Of a stretch of DNA of 64,000 bases, positions 7,160-14,171 are shown piece after piece (the first letter of the stretch is position 1; every line of letters begins with the position of its first letter). The stretch spans positions 47,511-111,510 of the forward strand of contig NZ_FPBC01000016.1 in assembly GCF_900116605.1 (NCBI RefSeq), in the 5' to 3' direction. The DNA is from Pseudomonas marincola (GTDB lineage: Bacteria; Pseudomonadota; Gammaproteobacteria; Pseudomonadales; Pseudomonadaceae). The notes beneath the pieces were generated by a model. The model had not been told where the DNA came from and ran no database searches. It saw only the letters and a list, made by a program, of their open reading frames with translations. The translations under genes were made by a program, and so were the position numbers.

Positions 7160-8146
7160 TCAGGTATCCAGATGCCCGGCCAGAAACTGCTGCAAACGGC
7201 GCTGCATCAAACGCCCTTCACTTCCCAGGCAAGCGATTGGGCTGCCAACCAAACTGTCGCTGGCCAAGTCGGCACCATCGCCGGCAAACGCCAAGGGGCA
7301 ATTGATACCCAACGCCAGACGCTTGAGGGTTGCAGGCAAATCATCAGCCGGCGGTTGGTTGCTGAACACCACCACGCCACGCGGCCGGGTTTTCTCGCAG
7401 ATCAGCGTCAGCTCTTTCAGCGGCTGCCCCAAACCAAGCGCAGTCACGCCGAAGTCACCACCGCTGAGCAACAAGCTAGCCACAAGCAATTCAAGCTCGC
7501 GGCAGGCACCTGGCAGCGCAACCAGAAGGACTTTAGCGTTGTATTGACCTTGCGTCAGATGAGCACGTTGCAGGGTTCTGGCACGCAGAAAACCATCGAG
7601 AAACAACCACTCACTGGTCTGCCCGAACTGGTCCTGATTGAGCAGAAGCTCTTGCCAGACCGGCATGAACACGTCCTGGAACACGACAGGCAGTGGGTAA
7701 GTGGAAAATACCTGGCCGTAAAGCCGGTCGAGTGCGGGCTCATCGAAATGGCTCACGGCCTGGCGCAGTTGCGCTTGCCATTGTTCCCACTCAGTCGCCG
7801 TAATCTGCTCATAGCCTTTGCTGCTGGCGGCTTTGACGGCGGTGGTTTTAGCCAGAATCTTGCCGACCTTGCTCACCGTCACACCGCGCTCGATCCACGC
7901 CAGAATACTGCGGACCGATTCGATATCCGCCAGCGAATACAGGCGGTGACCGCTGTCGGTGCGCACCGGCTGGATCAAACCATAACGTCGCTCCCAGGCC
8001 CGCAGCGTGACCGGATTGACACCGGTCAGGCGACATACTTCGCGGATTGGGAATAGCTCCTCTTCCTTGAGGGCAGTCGATGTAAGGGATGGCGCATCCA
8101 CAATATCGGTCATGACTGAGGCATTCGCTTTTGATGATCTGAGCAT
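7160..8146 (-). CDS. MerR-family regulator, class II LitR/PplR type
   Basis: 328 residues. The MerR helix-turn-helix spans about residues 31-100 (IREVCRLTGVNPVTLRAWERRYGL, split by the wing GHRLYS). It is followed by a helical and Rossmann-like region corresponding to the cobalamin-binding part of CarH/LitR. Where CarH has its cobalt-ligating His motif this protein reads PGACRELELL (about 212-221), with Arg in place of His and no Gly, so adenosylcobalamin binding is unlikely. That is the class II LitR pattern described in P. putida, where such regulators work with LOV proteins. The start at 8146 is the longest ATG; the Met at 8113 is an alternative and neither has a strong ribosome site. A TGTACA operator lies just upstream, implying autoregulation. 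Confidence 0.88.
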   Translation of the reverse strand: MLRSSKANASVMTDIVDAPSLTSTALKEEELFPIREVCRLTGVNPVTLRAWERRYGLIQPVRTDSGHRLYSLADIESVRSILAWIERGVTVSKVGKILAKTTAVKAASSKGYEQITATEWEQWQAQLRQAVSHFDEPALDRLYGQVFSTYPLPVVFQDVFMPVWQELLLNQDQFGQTSEWLFLDGFLRARTLQRAHLTQGQYNAKVLLVALPGACRELELLVASLLLSGGDFGVTALGLGQPLKELTLICEKTRPRGVVVFSNQPPADDLPATLKRLALGINCPLAFAGDGADLASDSLVGSPIACLGSEGRLMQRRLQQFLAGHLDT

Positions 8147-8166
8147 TGTAACTCAGCTATTACCGG

Positions 8167-8193
8167 CATACCTTGTACAAAACATGTACAAGG
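8167..8193 (-). promoter_or_regulatory. Promoter/operator of litR (TGTACA box pair)
   Basis: Read leftward it is CCTTGTACA (8193-8185)-N12-GGTATG (8172-8167), giving TTGTAC-N15-TATGCC as -35/-10 with a start near 8158. The same DNA contains a perfect 9-bp inverted repeat, CCTTGTACA-N5-TGTACAAGG (8171-8193). The right arm overlaps the ribosome site AAGGAG of the divergent DUF393 gene, so a bound regulator could affect both. It matches the folM site at 9741 almost base for base in the fixed positions. Confidence 0.6.
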
Positions 8194-8201
8194 AGATGAT
8201 C

Positions 8202-8633
8202 ATGGCCAATTCCCCCTCCTGGCCCCTGACGCTTTACTACGCTGGCGACTGCCCGCTGTGCGCCAGAGAGATCAACCTGCTCAAGCAAAAAGCTGATCCC
8301 GCCAAGTTGTTGTTCATTGACATCAACGACGCGCAATTCGATGCCAATGCGCTGGGCCTGAGCCAGCAAAGCATGGAAGACCTGTTGCACGCCCGTTTCG
8401 CCGACGGCCAATGGGTCAAAGGCGTCGATGCGACCTATTGGAGTTGGTGCGCCGCCGGGCTGGGCCGTTGGGTGGCAATAATACGCTGGAAAGCCATGAG
8501 GCCGCTGATTGAGTTCGGCTACTGCCTGTTCTGCCTCATGCGCCCGCATCTGGCTTGGCTACCGCACCCGAATGGTGCAAAACGCTGCGATTTAGCCAAC
8601 GCCGACAACCGTAAGCCTCGCTGCGAAGATTGA
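8202..8633 (+). CDS. DUF393 (DCC) family thiol-disulfide oxidoreductase-like protein
   Basis: A 143-residue DUF393 protein. It begins LTLYYAGDCPLCAREI, with the CPLC pair near residue 16 in a thioredoxin-like beta strand/helix context. VKGVDATYW and a hydrophobic C-terminal stretch (LIEFGYCLFCLMRP) follow. The family is thought to be redox-active, but its substrate is not known. The start at 8202 is preceded by AAGGAG with a 6-base gap; upstream in-frame ATGs at 8184 and 8196 overlap that site. It is divergent from litR across the TGTACA operator, which argues for light control. Confidence 0.82.
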   Translation: MANSPSWPLTLYYAGDCPLCAREINLLKQKADPAKLLFIDINDAQFDANALGLSQQSMEDLLHARFADGQWVKGVDATYWSWCAAGLGRWVAIIRWKAMRPLIEFGYCLFCLMRPHLAWLPHPNGAKRCDLANADNRKPRCED

Positions 8634-8755
8634 TCTGGCTAATTCTGCAAAAAACGGAATAATCCTTGCCTGTCTTTTACCAGCGCTCATTACCCCGAGC
8701 GCGGTAATGCACGCCTACACCCTTGGCGCGCACTCAGGCTTAATGGAGATACACA

Positions 8756-9334
8756 ATGTCTGCACAACCCGTCACCCTGATGGTGGCGCGCCGTGTTGCT
8801 AACGGCCGCTATCACGACCTAATCGCCTGGCTGCATGAAGGCGAACATCTGGCGACTGACTTTCCTGGCTATCTGGGCTCCGGCGTTCTTGCCCCGCCTC
8901 CAGGCGATGACGAATTTCAAATAATCTTCCGCTTCGCTGATGAGCAAACGCTCGCCTCATGGGAGCACTCGGCCTCTCGCCAAGCTTGGCTGTCGCGCGG
9001 GGCAGGCTTGTTTGCCCAGCCAACCGAACAGCGCGCCACAGGAATTACCTCATGGTTTGGCCCGGCCAACAAACAGCCTCCGCGCTGGAAGCAAAGCGTG
9101 GCCATTTGGCTGGCGTTCTTCCCTGTCTCGCTGGCCTTCAATCTGCTGTTTGGCGGCCTGCTGGCAGACTTCCCGCTGATTACCCGCGTGTTGCTCAGCA
9201 CTCTCGCGCTGACGCCGCTGATGACCTATTTGTTCATTCCGCTGTCGACGCGCCTGCTCGCGCCCTGGCTGCAGGCGCATACAGTAACCCGTCCGCAAGC
9301 GGGCATTGCGTCGAGCGCTGCAAAATTGCGCTGA
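8756..9334 (+). CDS. ABM-domain protein with C-terminal membrane anchor
   Basis: 192 residues. Positions 5-100 form a dimeric alpha-beta barrel of the antibiotic-biosynthesis-monooxygenase type (VTLMVARRVANGRY, FPGYLGSGVL, FQIIFRFAD, SWEHSASRQAWL). Residues about 113-135 and 138-168 are two membrane helices ending in a charged tail. The ABM domain should therefore face the cytoplasm at the membrane. Function is unknown. It lies 122 bp after the DUF393 gene in the same direction; no TGTACA box is seen in that gap, so readthrough from the upstream gene is likely. Confidence 0.75.
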   Translation: MSAQPVTLMVARRVANGRYHDLIAWLHEGEHLATDFPGYLGSGVLAPPPGDDEFQIIFRFADEQTLASWEHSASRQAWLSRGAGLFAQPTEQRATGITSWFGPANKQPPRWKQSVAIWLAFFPVSLAFNLLFGGLLADFPLITRVLLSTLALTPLMTYLFIPLSTRLLAPWLQAHTVTRPQAGIASSAAKLR

Positions 9335-9355
9335 AATAATCGCCGCCCTACTGTC

Positions 9356-9388
9356 GCGAGGTATTTGCCGCCCTGGCAAATACCTCGC
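9356..9388 (+). terminator. Perfect 14-bp hairpin after the ABM gene
   Basis: Stem GCGAGGTATTTGCC and its exact complement around loop GCCCT. There is no T run on either strand, so it may stabilise mRNA ends rather than terminate. The 501-bp gap 9335-9835 otherwise holds the two TGTACA sites listed separately; in 9389-9610 I see nothing recognisable. Confidence 0.5.
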
Positions 9389-9614
9389 ACAGAGCTGCTG
9401 AAACGTATGTCTGCCCAAGCGGCCGCGCCGATGTCATCGCGGCCGACAGCGCCTCTTAAATCGCTCGCAACTTCCGACAGACACGGTTCAGCAGGCAACT
9501 GTTGCCAATTAAACGGTTGAGCCGTTCGACGCTCACTGGCATGAGAACATCGAAAGACACCAAGCCCGGCTATTCAGCGCAGCTGCAATCTTCGACAGCA
9601 AACGATGCGAAACC

Positions 9615-9637
9615 TATACATAAAAAAACCATGTACA
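9615..9637. promoter_or_regulatory. Second TGTACA-type site in the folM upstream region
   Basis: TATACA (9615-9620)-N11-TGTACA (9632-9637); on the minus strand this is TGTACA-N11-TGTATA. The spacer is one base shorter than in the recalled PplR1 consensus. The 14 bases CATGTACAAATAAT at 9630-9643 recur exactly at 7038-7051. About 105 bp upstream of the main folM site, it could be an auxiliary operator or drive a leftward transcript. Confidence 0.4.
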
Positions 9638-9740
9638 AATAATGAGAGTGGCGAATGTAAGCCATTAAGGCCTAACAGCGCTGCATACACCTGAAATTTA
9701 GGCAAAATAGACCCTAGCTCAAAACTATCCCGCCACAAAT

Positions 9741-9769
9741 CCTTGTACAACTGTTGCAGTTGGTATAAC
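9741..9769 (+). promoter_or_regulatory. Promoter/operator of the folM-folE-folX operon
   Basis: CCTTGTACA (9741-9749)-N12-GGTATA (9762-9767), i.e. TTGTAC-N15-TATAAC as -35/-10. The direct-repeat layout agrees with the light-response operator recalled for P. putida PplR1 (one mismatch in the second half) and equals that of the litR promoter here. The transcript would start near 9776 and have a leader of about 60 bases. Confidence 0.6.
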
Positions 9770-9835
9770 TTTAATCACAGCTTTCCGAGCGCCATAGCAT
9801 CAGCAGCGTGCCACGCCACTTTAACAATCGAGTAG

Positions 9836-10549
9836 ATGATGACTGCTAACCGTGCCCCCATCCTGATCACCGGCGCTACTCAGCGAGTCGGCCTGTACTG
9901 CGCTGAGCGTCTGCTCGATGAAGGGCAACCCGTGATCATCACTTACCGCTCCGGGCATGAAAGCCTCGCGCGACTACGCGAGCGTGGCGCCATCGCTTTG
10001 CACGCCGACTTCAACTCGGAATCGTCGATTCTTGAGTTCATTGCGACACTCAAGCAACACACTGACTCTCTGCGGGCGATTGTCCATAACGCCTCGATGT
10101 GGCGCAAAGAAGAACCCGGCAATGAGGCCGAGGCGTTCAGCCAGATGTTCACCGTGCACATGCTTGCGCCCTACCTGATCAACCTGCACTGCGCCGACTT
10201 GCTGCGCAAATCTACGCCTGCCGACATTATTCACATCAGTGACGATGTCACCCGCAAAGGCAGCGCCAATCGTCCGGCCTACTGCGCCAGCAAGGCGGGG
10301 TTGGAGAATCTGACGTTGTCATTTGCCGCAAGCCTGGCGCCGGACATCAAGGTCAACTGCATTGCCCCCGCACTCATCATGTTCAATCCCGGGGACAGTG
10401 AGGAATATCGCAAGAAAACCCTGAACAAATCCGTAATGGCCATCGAGCCCGGCCCGCAGGTGATCTACCAGAGCCTGCGCTATCTGCTCGACAGCCCTTA
10501 TACAACCGGCACAACCCTCACTGTAAACGGCGGCCGCCACCTTAAATAA
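9836..10549 (+). CDS. folM: Dihydromonapterin reductase
   Basis: A 237-residue SDR. ILITGATQRVGLYCAE holds the NADPH-binding loop, with HNAS near 85 and the catalytic YCASKAG near 150; it ends VNGGRHLK, typical of FolM. It reduces dihydromonapterin to tetrahydromonapterin, the cofactor of phenylalanine hydroxylase in pseudomonads. Two consecutive ATGs open the frame. It is the first gene of folM-folE-folX (23 bp, then 2 bp between genes), which gives the whole GTP-to-tetrahydromonapterin route apart from dephosphorylation. The TGTACA promoter upstream suggests light induction. Confidence 0.9.
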   Translation: MMTANRAPILITGATQRVGLYCAERLLDEGQPVIITYRSGHESLARLRERGAIALHADFNSESSILEFIATLKQHTDSLRAIVHNASMWRKEEPGNEAEAFSQMFTVHMLAPYLINLHCADLLRKSTPADIIHISDDVTRKGSANRPAYCASKAGLENLTLSFAASLAPDIKVNCIAPALIMFNPGDSEEYRKKTLNKSVMAIEPGPQVIYQSLRYLLDSPYTTGTTLTVNGGRHLK

Positions 10550-10572
10550 GGCGCTCCGCGAGGACTCTTGAA

Positions 10573-11133
10573 ATGACTGACCTGTTAACCGGCAACTACC
10601 GCGAAATTTTGCTCGGCGTCGGCGAAAACCCTGAACGTGAGGGCTTGCTCGACACCCCAAAACGCGCCGCCAAAGCCATGCAGTATTTGTGTCACGGCTA
10701 CCAGCAGAGCCTGGAGGAAGTTGTGAACGGCGCACTGTTCGCGTCGGACAACGACGAGATGGTGATCGTCAAGGATGTCGAGTTGTATTCACTCTGCGAG
10801 CATCACCTGCTGCCCTTTATCGGCAAAGCCCATGTGGCTTATATTCCGACCGGCAAGGTGCTGGGTTTGTCAAAAATTGCGCGCATAGTCGATATGTACG
10901 CAAGACGTCTGCAGATTCAGGAAAACCTCACACGCCAGATTGCCGAGGCAATTCAGCAGGTCACCAACGCCGCCGGTGTAGCGGTGGTGATTGAAGCGAA
11001 GCACATGTGCATGATGATGCGCGGCGTCGAGAAGCAGAACTCAGTGATGAATACCTCAGTGATGCTCGGCGCCTTCCGCGAATCGTGCAACACTCGTCAC
11101 GAATTTCTGCAATTGATTGGACGGAGCAACTAA
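10573..11133 (+). CDS. folE: GTP cyclohydrolase I (FolE type IA)
   Basis: A 186-residue enzyme converting GTP to dihydroneopterin triphosphate. The zinc ligands are Cys and His in SLCEHHLLPFIGK and the later Cys in KHMCMMMRGVEK; GLSKIARIVDMYARRLQ is the family's central motif. Length is that of the short bacterial form. In P. putida a folE gene is reported as light-inducible, which fits the position of this copy in the LOV/LitR region; the genome probably has another folE for folate. Confidence 0.95.
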   Translation: MTDLLTGNYREILLGVGENPEREGLLDTPKRAAKAMQYLCHGYQQSLEEVVNGALFASDNDEMVIVKDVELYSLCEHHLLPFIGKAHVAYIPTGKVLGLSKIARIVDMYARRLQIQENLTRQIAEAIQQVTNAAGVAVVIEAKHMCMMMRGVEKQNSVMNTSVMLGAFRESCNTRHEFLQLIGRSN

Positions 11134-11135
11134 GC

Positions 11136-11507
11136 ATGCCGCGACTGGAACCCGGGATGGCCCGCATCCGCGTCAAGGATCTGCGCCTGCGCACTTTCAT
11201 TGGTATCAAGGAAGAGGAGATCAACAACAAGCAGGACGTGTTGATCAACCTGACCATTCTGTATCCGGCGGTCGAGGCGGTGCGTGACAACGATATTGAC
11301 CACGCCCTCAACTACCGCACCATTACCAAAGCGATCATCCAGCACGTGGAAGGCAATCGCTTTGCGCTGCTCGAACGCCTGACTCAGGAAGTTCTCGATC
11401 TGGTGATGGCCAATCAGGCAGTGCGTTACGCCGAGGTTGAAGTGGACAAGCCGCATGCGCTGCGCTTCGCCGAATCGGTGTCGATAACCCTGGCCGCCCA
11501 TCGCTAA
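11136..11507 (+). CDS. folX: Dihydroneopterin triphosphate 2'-epimerase
   Basis: A 123-residue member of the FolB/FolX tunnelling fold, with LRTFIGIKEEEINNKQDVLINL at the start and NYRTITKAI and VEVDKPHALRFAESVSI later. Monapterin-operon context and the motif IGIKEEE rather than GV.. DWE favour FolX over FolB aldolase. It converts dihydroneopterin triphosphate to the monapterin epimer, between FolE and FolM. The start at 11136 is 2 bases after the folE stop. Confidence 0.9.
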   Translation: MPRLEPGMARIRVKDLRLRTFIGIKEEEINNKQDVLINLTILYPAVEAVRDNDIDHALNYRTITKAIIQHVEGNRFALLERLTQEVLDLVMANQAVRYAEVEVDKPHALRFAESVSITLAAHR

Positions 11508-11557
11508 AAAAAATCACAGAGAAACTGCTGCGCTTGGGATTACTGCGTTGGAACCCG

Positions 11558-12135
11558 ACTAAAAATGCTCATTTACTCGATGTAAATTGCGCTTTTGAAT
11601 CGCGTTCCGCCTTGTACTCCCTACGCTCGCGACGTTTCTCTGCGATTTTTCCTCCGCAGGAGGAACAGGGCGCGGCTGGGTTAGAAGCGTTAGATCACAA
11701 GATATCTCGCTTGCTCGATGTAAATTGCGCTTTTGAGTCGCTTTCCGCCTTGTACTCCCTGCGCTCGCGACGTTTCTCTGTGATTTTTCCTCCACAGGAG
11801 GAACAGGGCGCGACTGGGTTAAAAGCACTGGAGCAGAACTAAAAACACTTATTGACTCGATGTAAATTGCGCTTTTGAGTCGCGTTCCGCCTTGTACTCC
11901 CTGCTCTCGCGACGTTTCTCTGCGATTTTTCCTCCGCAGGAGGAACAGGGCGCGACTGCGTTAAAAGCGTTAGATCAGAAGATATCTCGCTTGCTCGATG
12001 TAAATTGCGCTTTTGAGTCGCGCTGCGCCTTGTACTCCCTGCGCTCGCGACGTTTCTCTGCGATTTTTCCTCCACAGGAGGAACAGGGCGCGACTGGGTT
12101 AAAAGCGCTAGATCAGAAGATATCTCACAACTCGG
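11558..12135. repeat. Four tandem ~140-bp repeats in a 749-bp gene-free stretch
   Basis: Units begin at 11576, 11714, 11856 and 11994, each opening with CTCGATGTAAATTGCGC. Spacings are 138, 142 and 138, and units 1/3 and 2/4 share variants, so the array is a duplicated dimer of 280 bp. Each unit carries the hairpin TTCCTCC-NCA-GGAGGAA; the loop is GCA in units 1 and 3 and ACA in 2 and 4. Frames are open on both strands (for example RRFSAIFPPQEEQG), but no ribosome site or complete gene is evident. From 12136 to 12256 only the leader of the next gene is present. Confidence 0.9.
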
Positions 12136-12256
12136 ATATGGACTGCGTAACCGTTTACTTGCTTCTTCTTGGTTAGCTGATGCAAGGCATTGCTGTCTGC
12201 CGAGGAGGCTTTTATCATCGCCTCAGCACATCCCGCTGTTTTTTGAGAGCCTGCAT

Positions 12257-12556
12257 ATGACCGAGCAAGAACGCCTCGAACTCGAAGCTGCTGCCTTCCG
12301 TAGCCTGGTACAACACCTGCGCAGTCGCCCGGATGTACAAAATATCGACCTGATGAACATGGCCGGTTTCTGTCGTAATTGCCTGTCTAAGTGGTACAAG
12401 GCGGCGGGTGATGACCTTGGACTGGATGTGACGCCGGATCAGGCACGTGAAGAGATTTACGGCATGCCGTACGCGGTGTGGAAAGAGAAGTATCAGAAGG
12501 AAGCGTCTGCCGATCAGAAGGCCGCTTTCAAACAGCAAACCGGTAAAAGCGAGTAA
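12257..12556 (+). CDS. DUF1244 domain protein
   Basis: A 99-residue soluble, mainly helical protein. The segment VQNIDLMNMAGFCRNCLSKW with a CxxC pair near residue 38, then EEIYGMPYAVWKEKYQ, is the DUF1244 signature. Its function is not known. It precedes the HopJ gene by 2 bp and is probably translated with it. Confidence 0.88.
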   Translation: MTEQERLELEAAAFRSLVQHLRSRPDVQNIDLMNMAGFCRNCLSKWYKAAGDDLGLDVTPDQAREEIYGMPYAVWKEKYQKEASADQKAAFKQQTGKSE

Positions 12557-12558
12557 CA

Positions 12559-12900
12559 ATGACCGCGTTGAATGATTTTCGTGCACGCCTGCAAAGCGAT
12601 GACTTCATGTTTGCAGACACCCTGCAATTCATTGCTGAGCATTACACCTATCAACCCAGCGCCTTTACCAACGGCGCGGTTGAAAATGCTGCCGGGCAAA
12701 ATGAAGGCTCGTGCAAAACCCTCGGCATGGCTGTGCTTGAAAAGTTTTCTGATGAAGAAGCGCTCAAGTGCTTTGGCGAGCATTATCGCAGCGTGGTTGC
12801 CACTCCAGATGGCAGCGACCACGGCAATATCCGTGCATTGATGGCCACAGGCTTGGCCGGCGTATCGTTCAGCCAGCAATCGATCACGCGCAACGCCTGA
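12559..12900 (+). CDS. HopJ-type protein
   Basis: 113 residues matching the HopJ type III effector family: IAEHYTYQPSAFTNG, NAAGQNEGSCKTLGMAVLE and HYRSVVATPDGSDHGNIRALM. The name comes from a plant-pathogen effector screen, but such proteins are widespread in non-pathogens beside DUF1244 and trxB, and no secretion signal is visible. A housekeeping role is more likely than an effector role. Confidence 0.85.
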   Translation: MTALNDFRARLQSDDFMFADTLQFIAEHYTYQPSAFTNGAVENAAGQNEGSCKTLGMAVLEKFSDEEALKCFGEHYRSVVATPDGSDHGNIRALMATGLAGVSFSQQSITRNA

Positions 12901-12913
12901 TCGCCGAGTGCAA

Positions 12914-12943
12914 GCGCAAGCCCGACAACGCCGGGGCTTGCGC
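12914..12943. terminator. Convergent hairpin between hopJ and trxB
   Basis: GCGCAAGCCC (12914-12923) pairs with GGGCTTGCGC (12934-12943). It separates two convergent genes and could serve both; the T run is short. Confidence 0.5.
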
Positions 12944-12950
12944 ATCTGCC

Positions 12951-13898
12951 TCAGATGCTATCGAGATAACGCTCGACATCCAGCGCCGCCATACAGCCGG
13001 CACCTGCCGAGGTAATCGCCTGACGGTAAACGTGATCGGCAACATCACCAGCGGCAAACACGCCCGCGACGCTGGTTGCTGTTGCATTGCCATCGCGTCC
13101 GCCATTGACCACCAGATAACCATCTTTCAGCGCCAACTGGCCCTCGAACAATGAGGTGTTGGGCGTGTGCCCGATGGCCACAAACAGGCCGTCCACTTTC
13201 AGCTCGCCATGGCTGCCATCGTTGTTGAGCAAGCGCACGCCTGTTACGCCCATGTCATCACCCAGCACCTGATCCACCTGTGCGTTGAGGCGTAACTCGA
13301 TCTTGCCCTCGGCGATTCGCGCCTGCAGTTTGTCCTGGAGGATTTTTTCGGCGCGGAAGGTTTCGCGGCGATGCACCAGCGTCACCTTGCTGGCGATATT
13401 AGCCAGATACAACGCCTCTTCGACCGCCGTGTTGCCGCCACCAACTACAGCGACCTCGCGGTTGCGGTAGAAGAATCCATCGCAGGTGGCGCAGGCAGAA
13501 ACCCCTTTGCCCATGAACAACTCTTCACTCGGCAAACCCAGATAGCGAGCACTCGCGCCGGTCGCGATAATCAGCGAGTCGCAACTGTAGGTAGCGCTGT
13601 CGCCAACCAGGGTAAACGGTGCACCAGCCAGATCGACGGCGTTGATATGGTCGAAAACAATTTCGGTCTCGAACCGTTCGGCGTGTTCTTGCATGCGCTG
13701 CATCAAGGCCGGGCCGGTCAAGCCGTGCACGTCACCGGGCCAGTTGTCGACCTCGGTAGTGGTGGTCAATTGGCCGCCAGCCTGCATGCCGGTAATCAGC
13801 AAGGGCTTGAGATTGGCCCGGGCGGCGTAGACAGCAGCGCTATAACCGGCAGGGCCGGAGCCGAGGATAATCACACGGGCATGACGTTGTACGGACAT
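12951..13898 (-). CDS. trxB: Thioredoxin reductase
   Basis: A 315-residue flavoprotein that reduces thioredoxin with NADPH in the cytoplasm. FAD site ILGSGPAGYSAAVYAAR at the start, redox motif ACATCDGFF near 137, NADPH loop VVGGGNTAVEEAL, and the closing FAD block GVFAAGDVADHVYRQAITSAGAG. The start at 13898 (MSVQRHARV) has GGAG 8 bases upstream; the longer frame from 13970 is not needed. Confidence 0.96.
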   Translation of the reverse strand: MSVQRHARVIILGSGPAGYSAAVYAARANLKPLLITGMQAGGQLTTTTEVDNWPGDVHGLTGPALMQRMQEHAERFETEIVFDHINAVDLAGAPFTLVGDSATYSCDSLIIATGASARYLGLPSEELFMGKGVSACATCDGFFYRNREVAVVGGGNTAVEEALYLANIASKVTLVHRRETFRAEKILQDKLQARIAEGKIELRLNAQVDQVLGDDMGVTGVRLLNNDGSHGELKVDGLFVAIGHTPNTSLFEGQLALKDGYLVVNGGRDGNATATSVAGVFAAGDVADHVYRQAITSAGAGCMAALDVERYLDSI

Positions 13899-14171
13899 TG
13901 CTAGCTCCTGCCGACGCATTGTCGGCGCGATAAAAGCGGATTTACCCAATACCCGGGACAAGGTAGCCACGGTAAATCCGAAACGGTTGGAATGCTGCGC
14001 AGACTACGCAGGCAATCACAGGCGGGGAAATACCGATTACCAATGCGTCAGATAGGCATTGGCTATCAGGTAATTTGTGACGAAAATTCAGCGCCAACCC
14101 TTCACGGCGGCCCTTTCCACCCGCCACTAAAGCCGGTAAGGTCGCGCCTGTAAGTACCCTTGGAGAATGCT

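Noticed and set aside
11558..12135. CRISPR array
   Set aside because: Repeats are adjoining 140-bp units with no unique spacers, far larger than CRISPR repeats, and no cas genes are near.
11534..12176. Open frames on both strands inside the tandem repeats
   Set aside because: They exist because the repeat is open in several frames; there is no ribosome site and the predicted products overlap on opposite strands.
12559..12900. HopJ as evidence of a type III secretion effector locus
   Set aside because: No secretion genes or hrp-box are near; the gene is part of a housekeeping pair with DUF1244.
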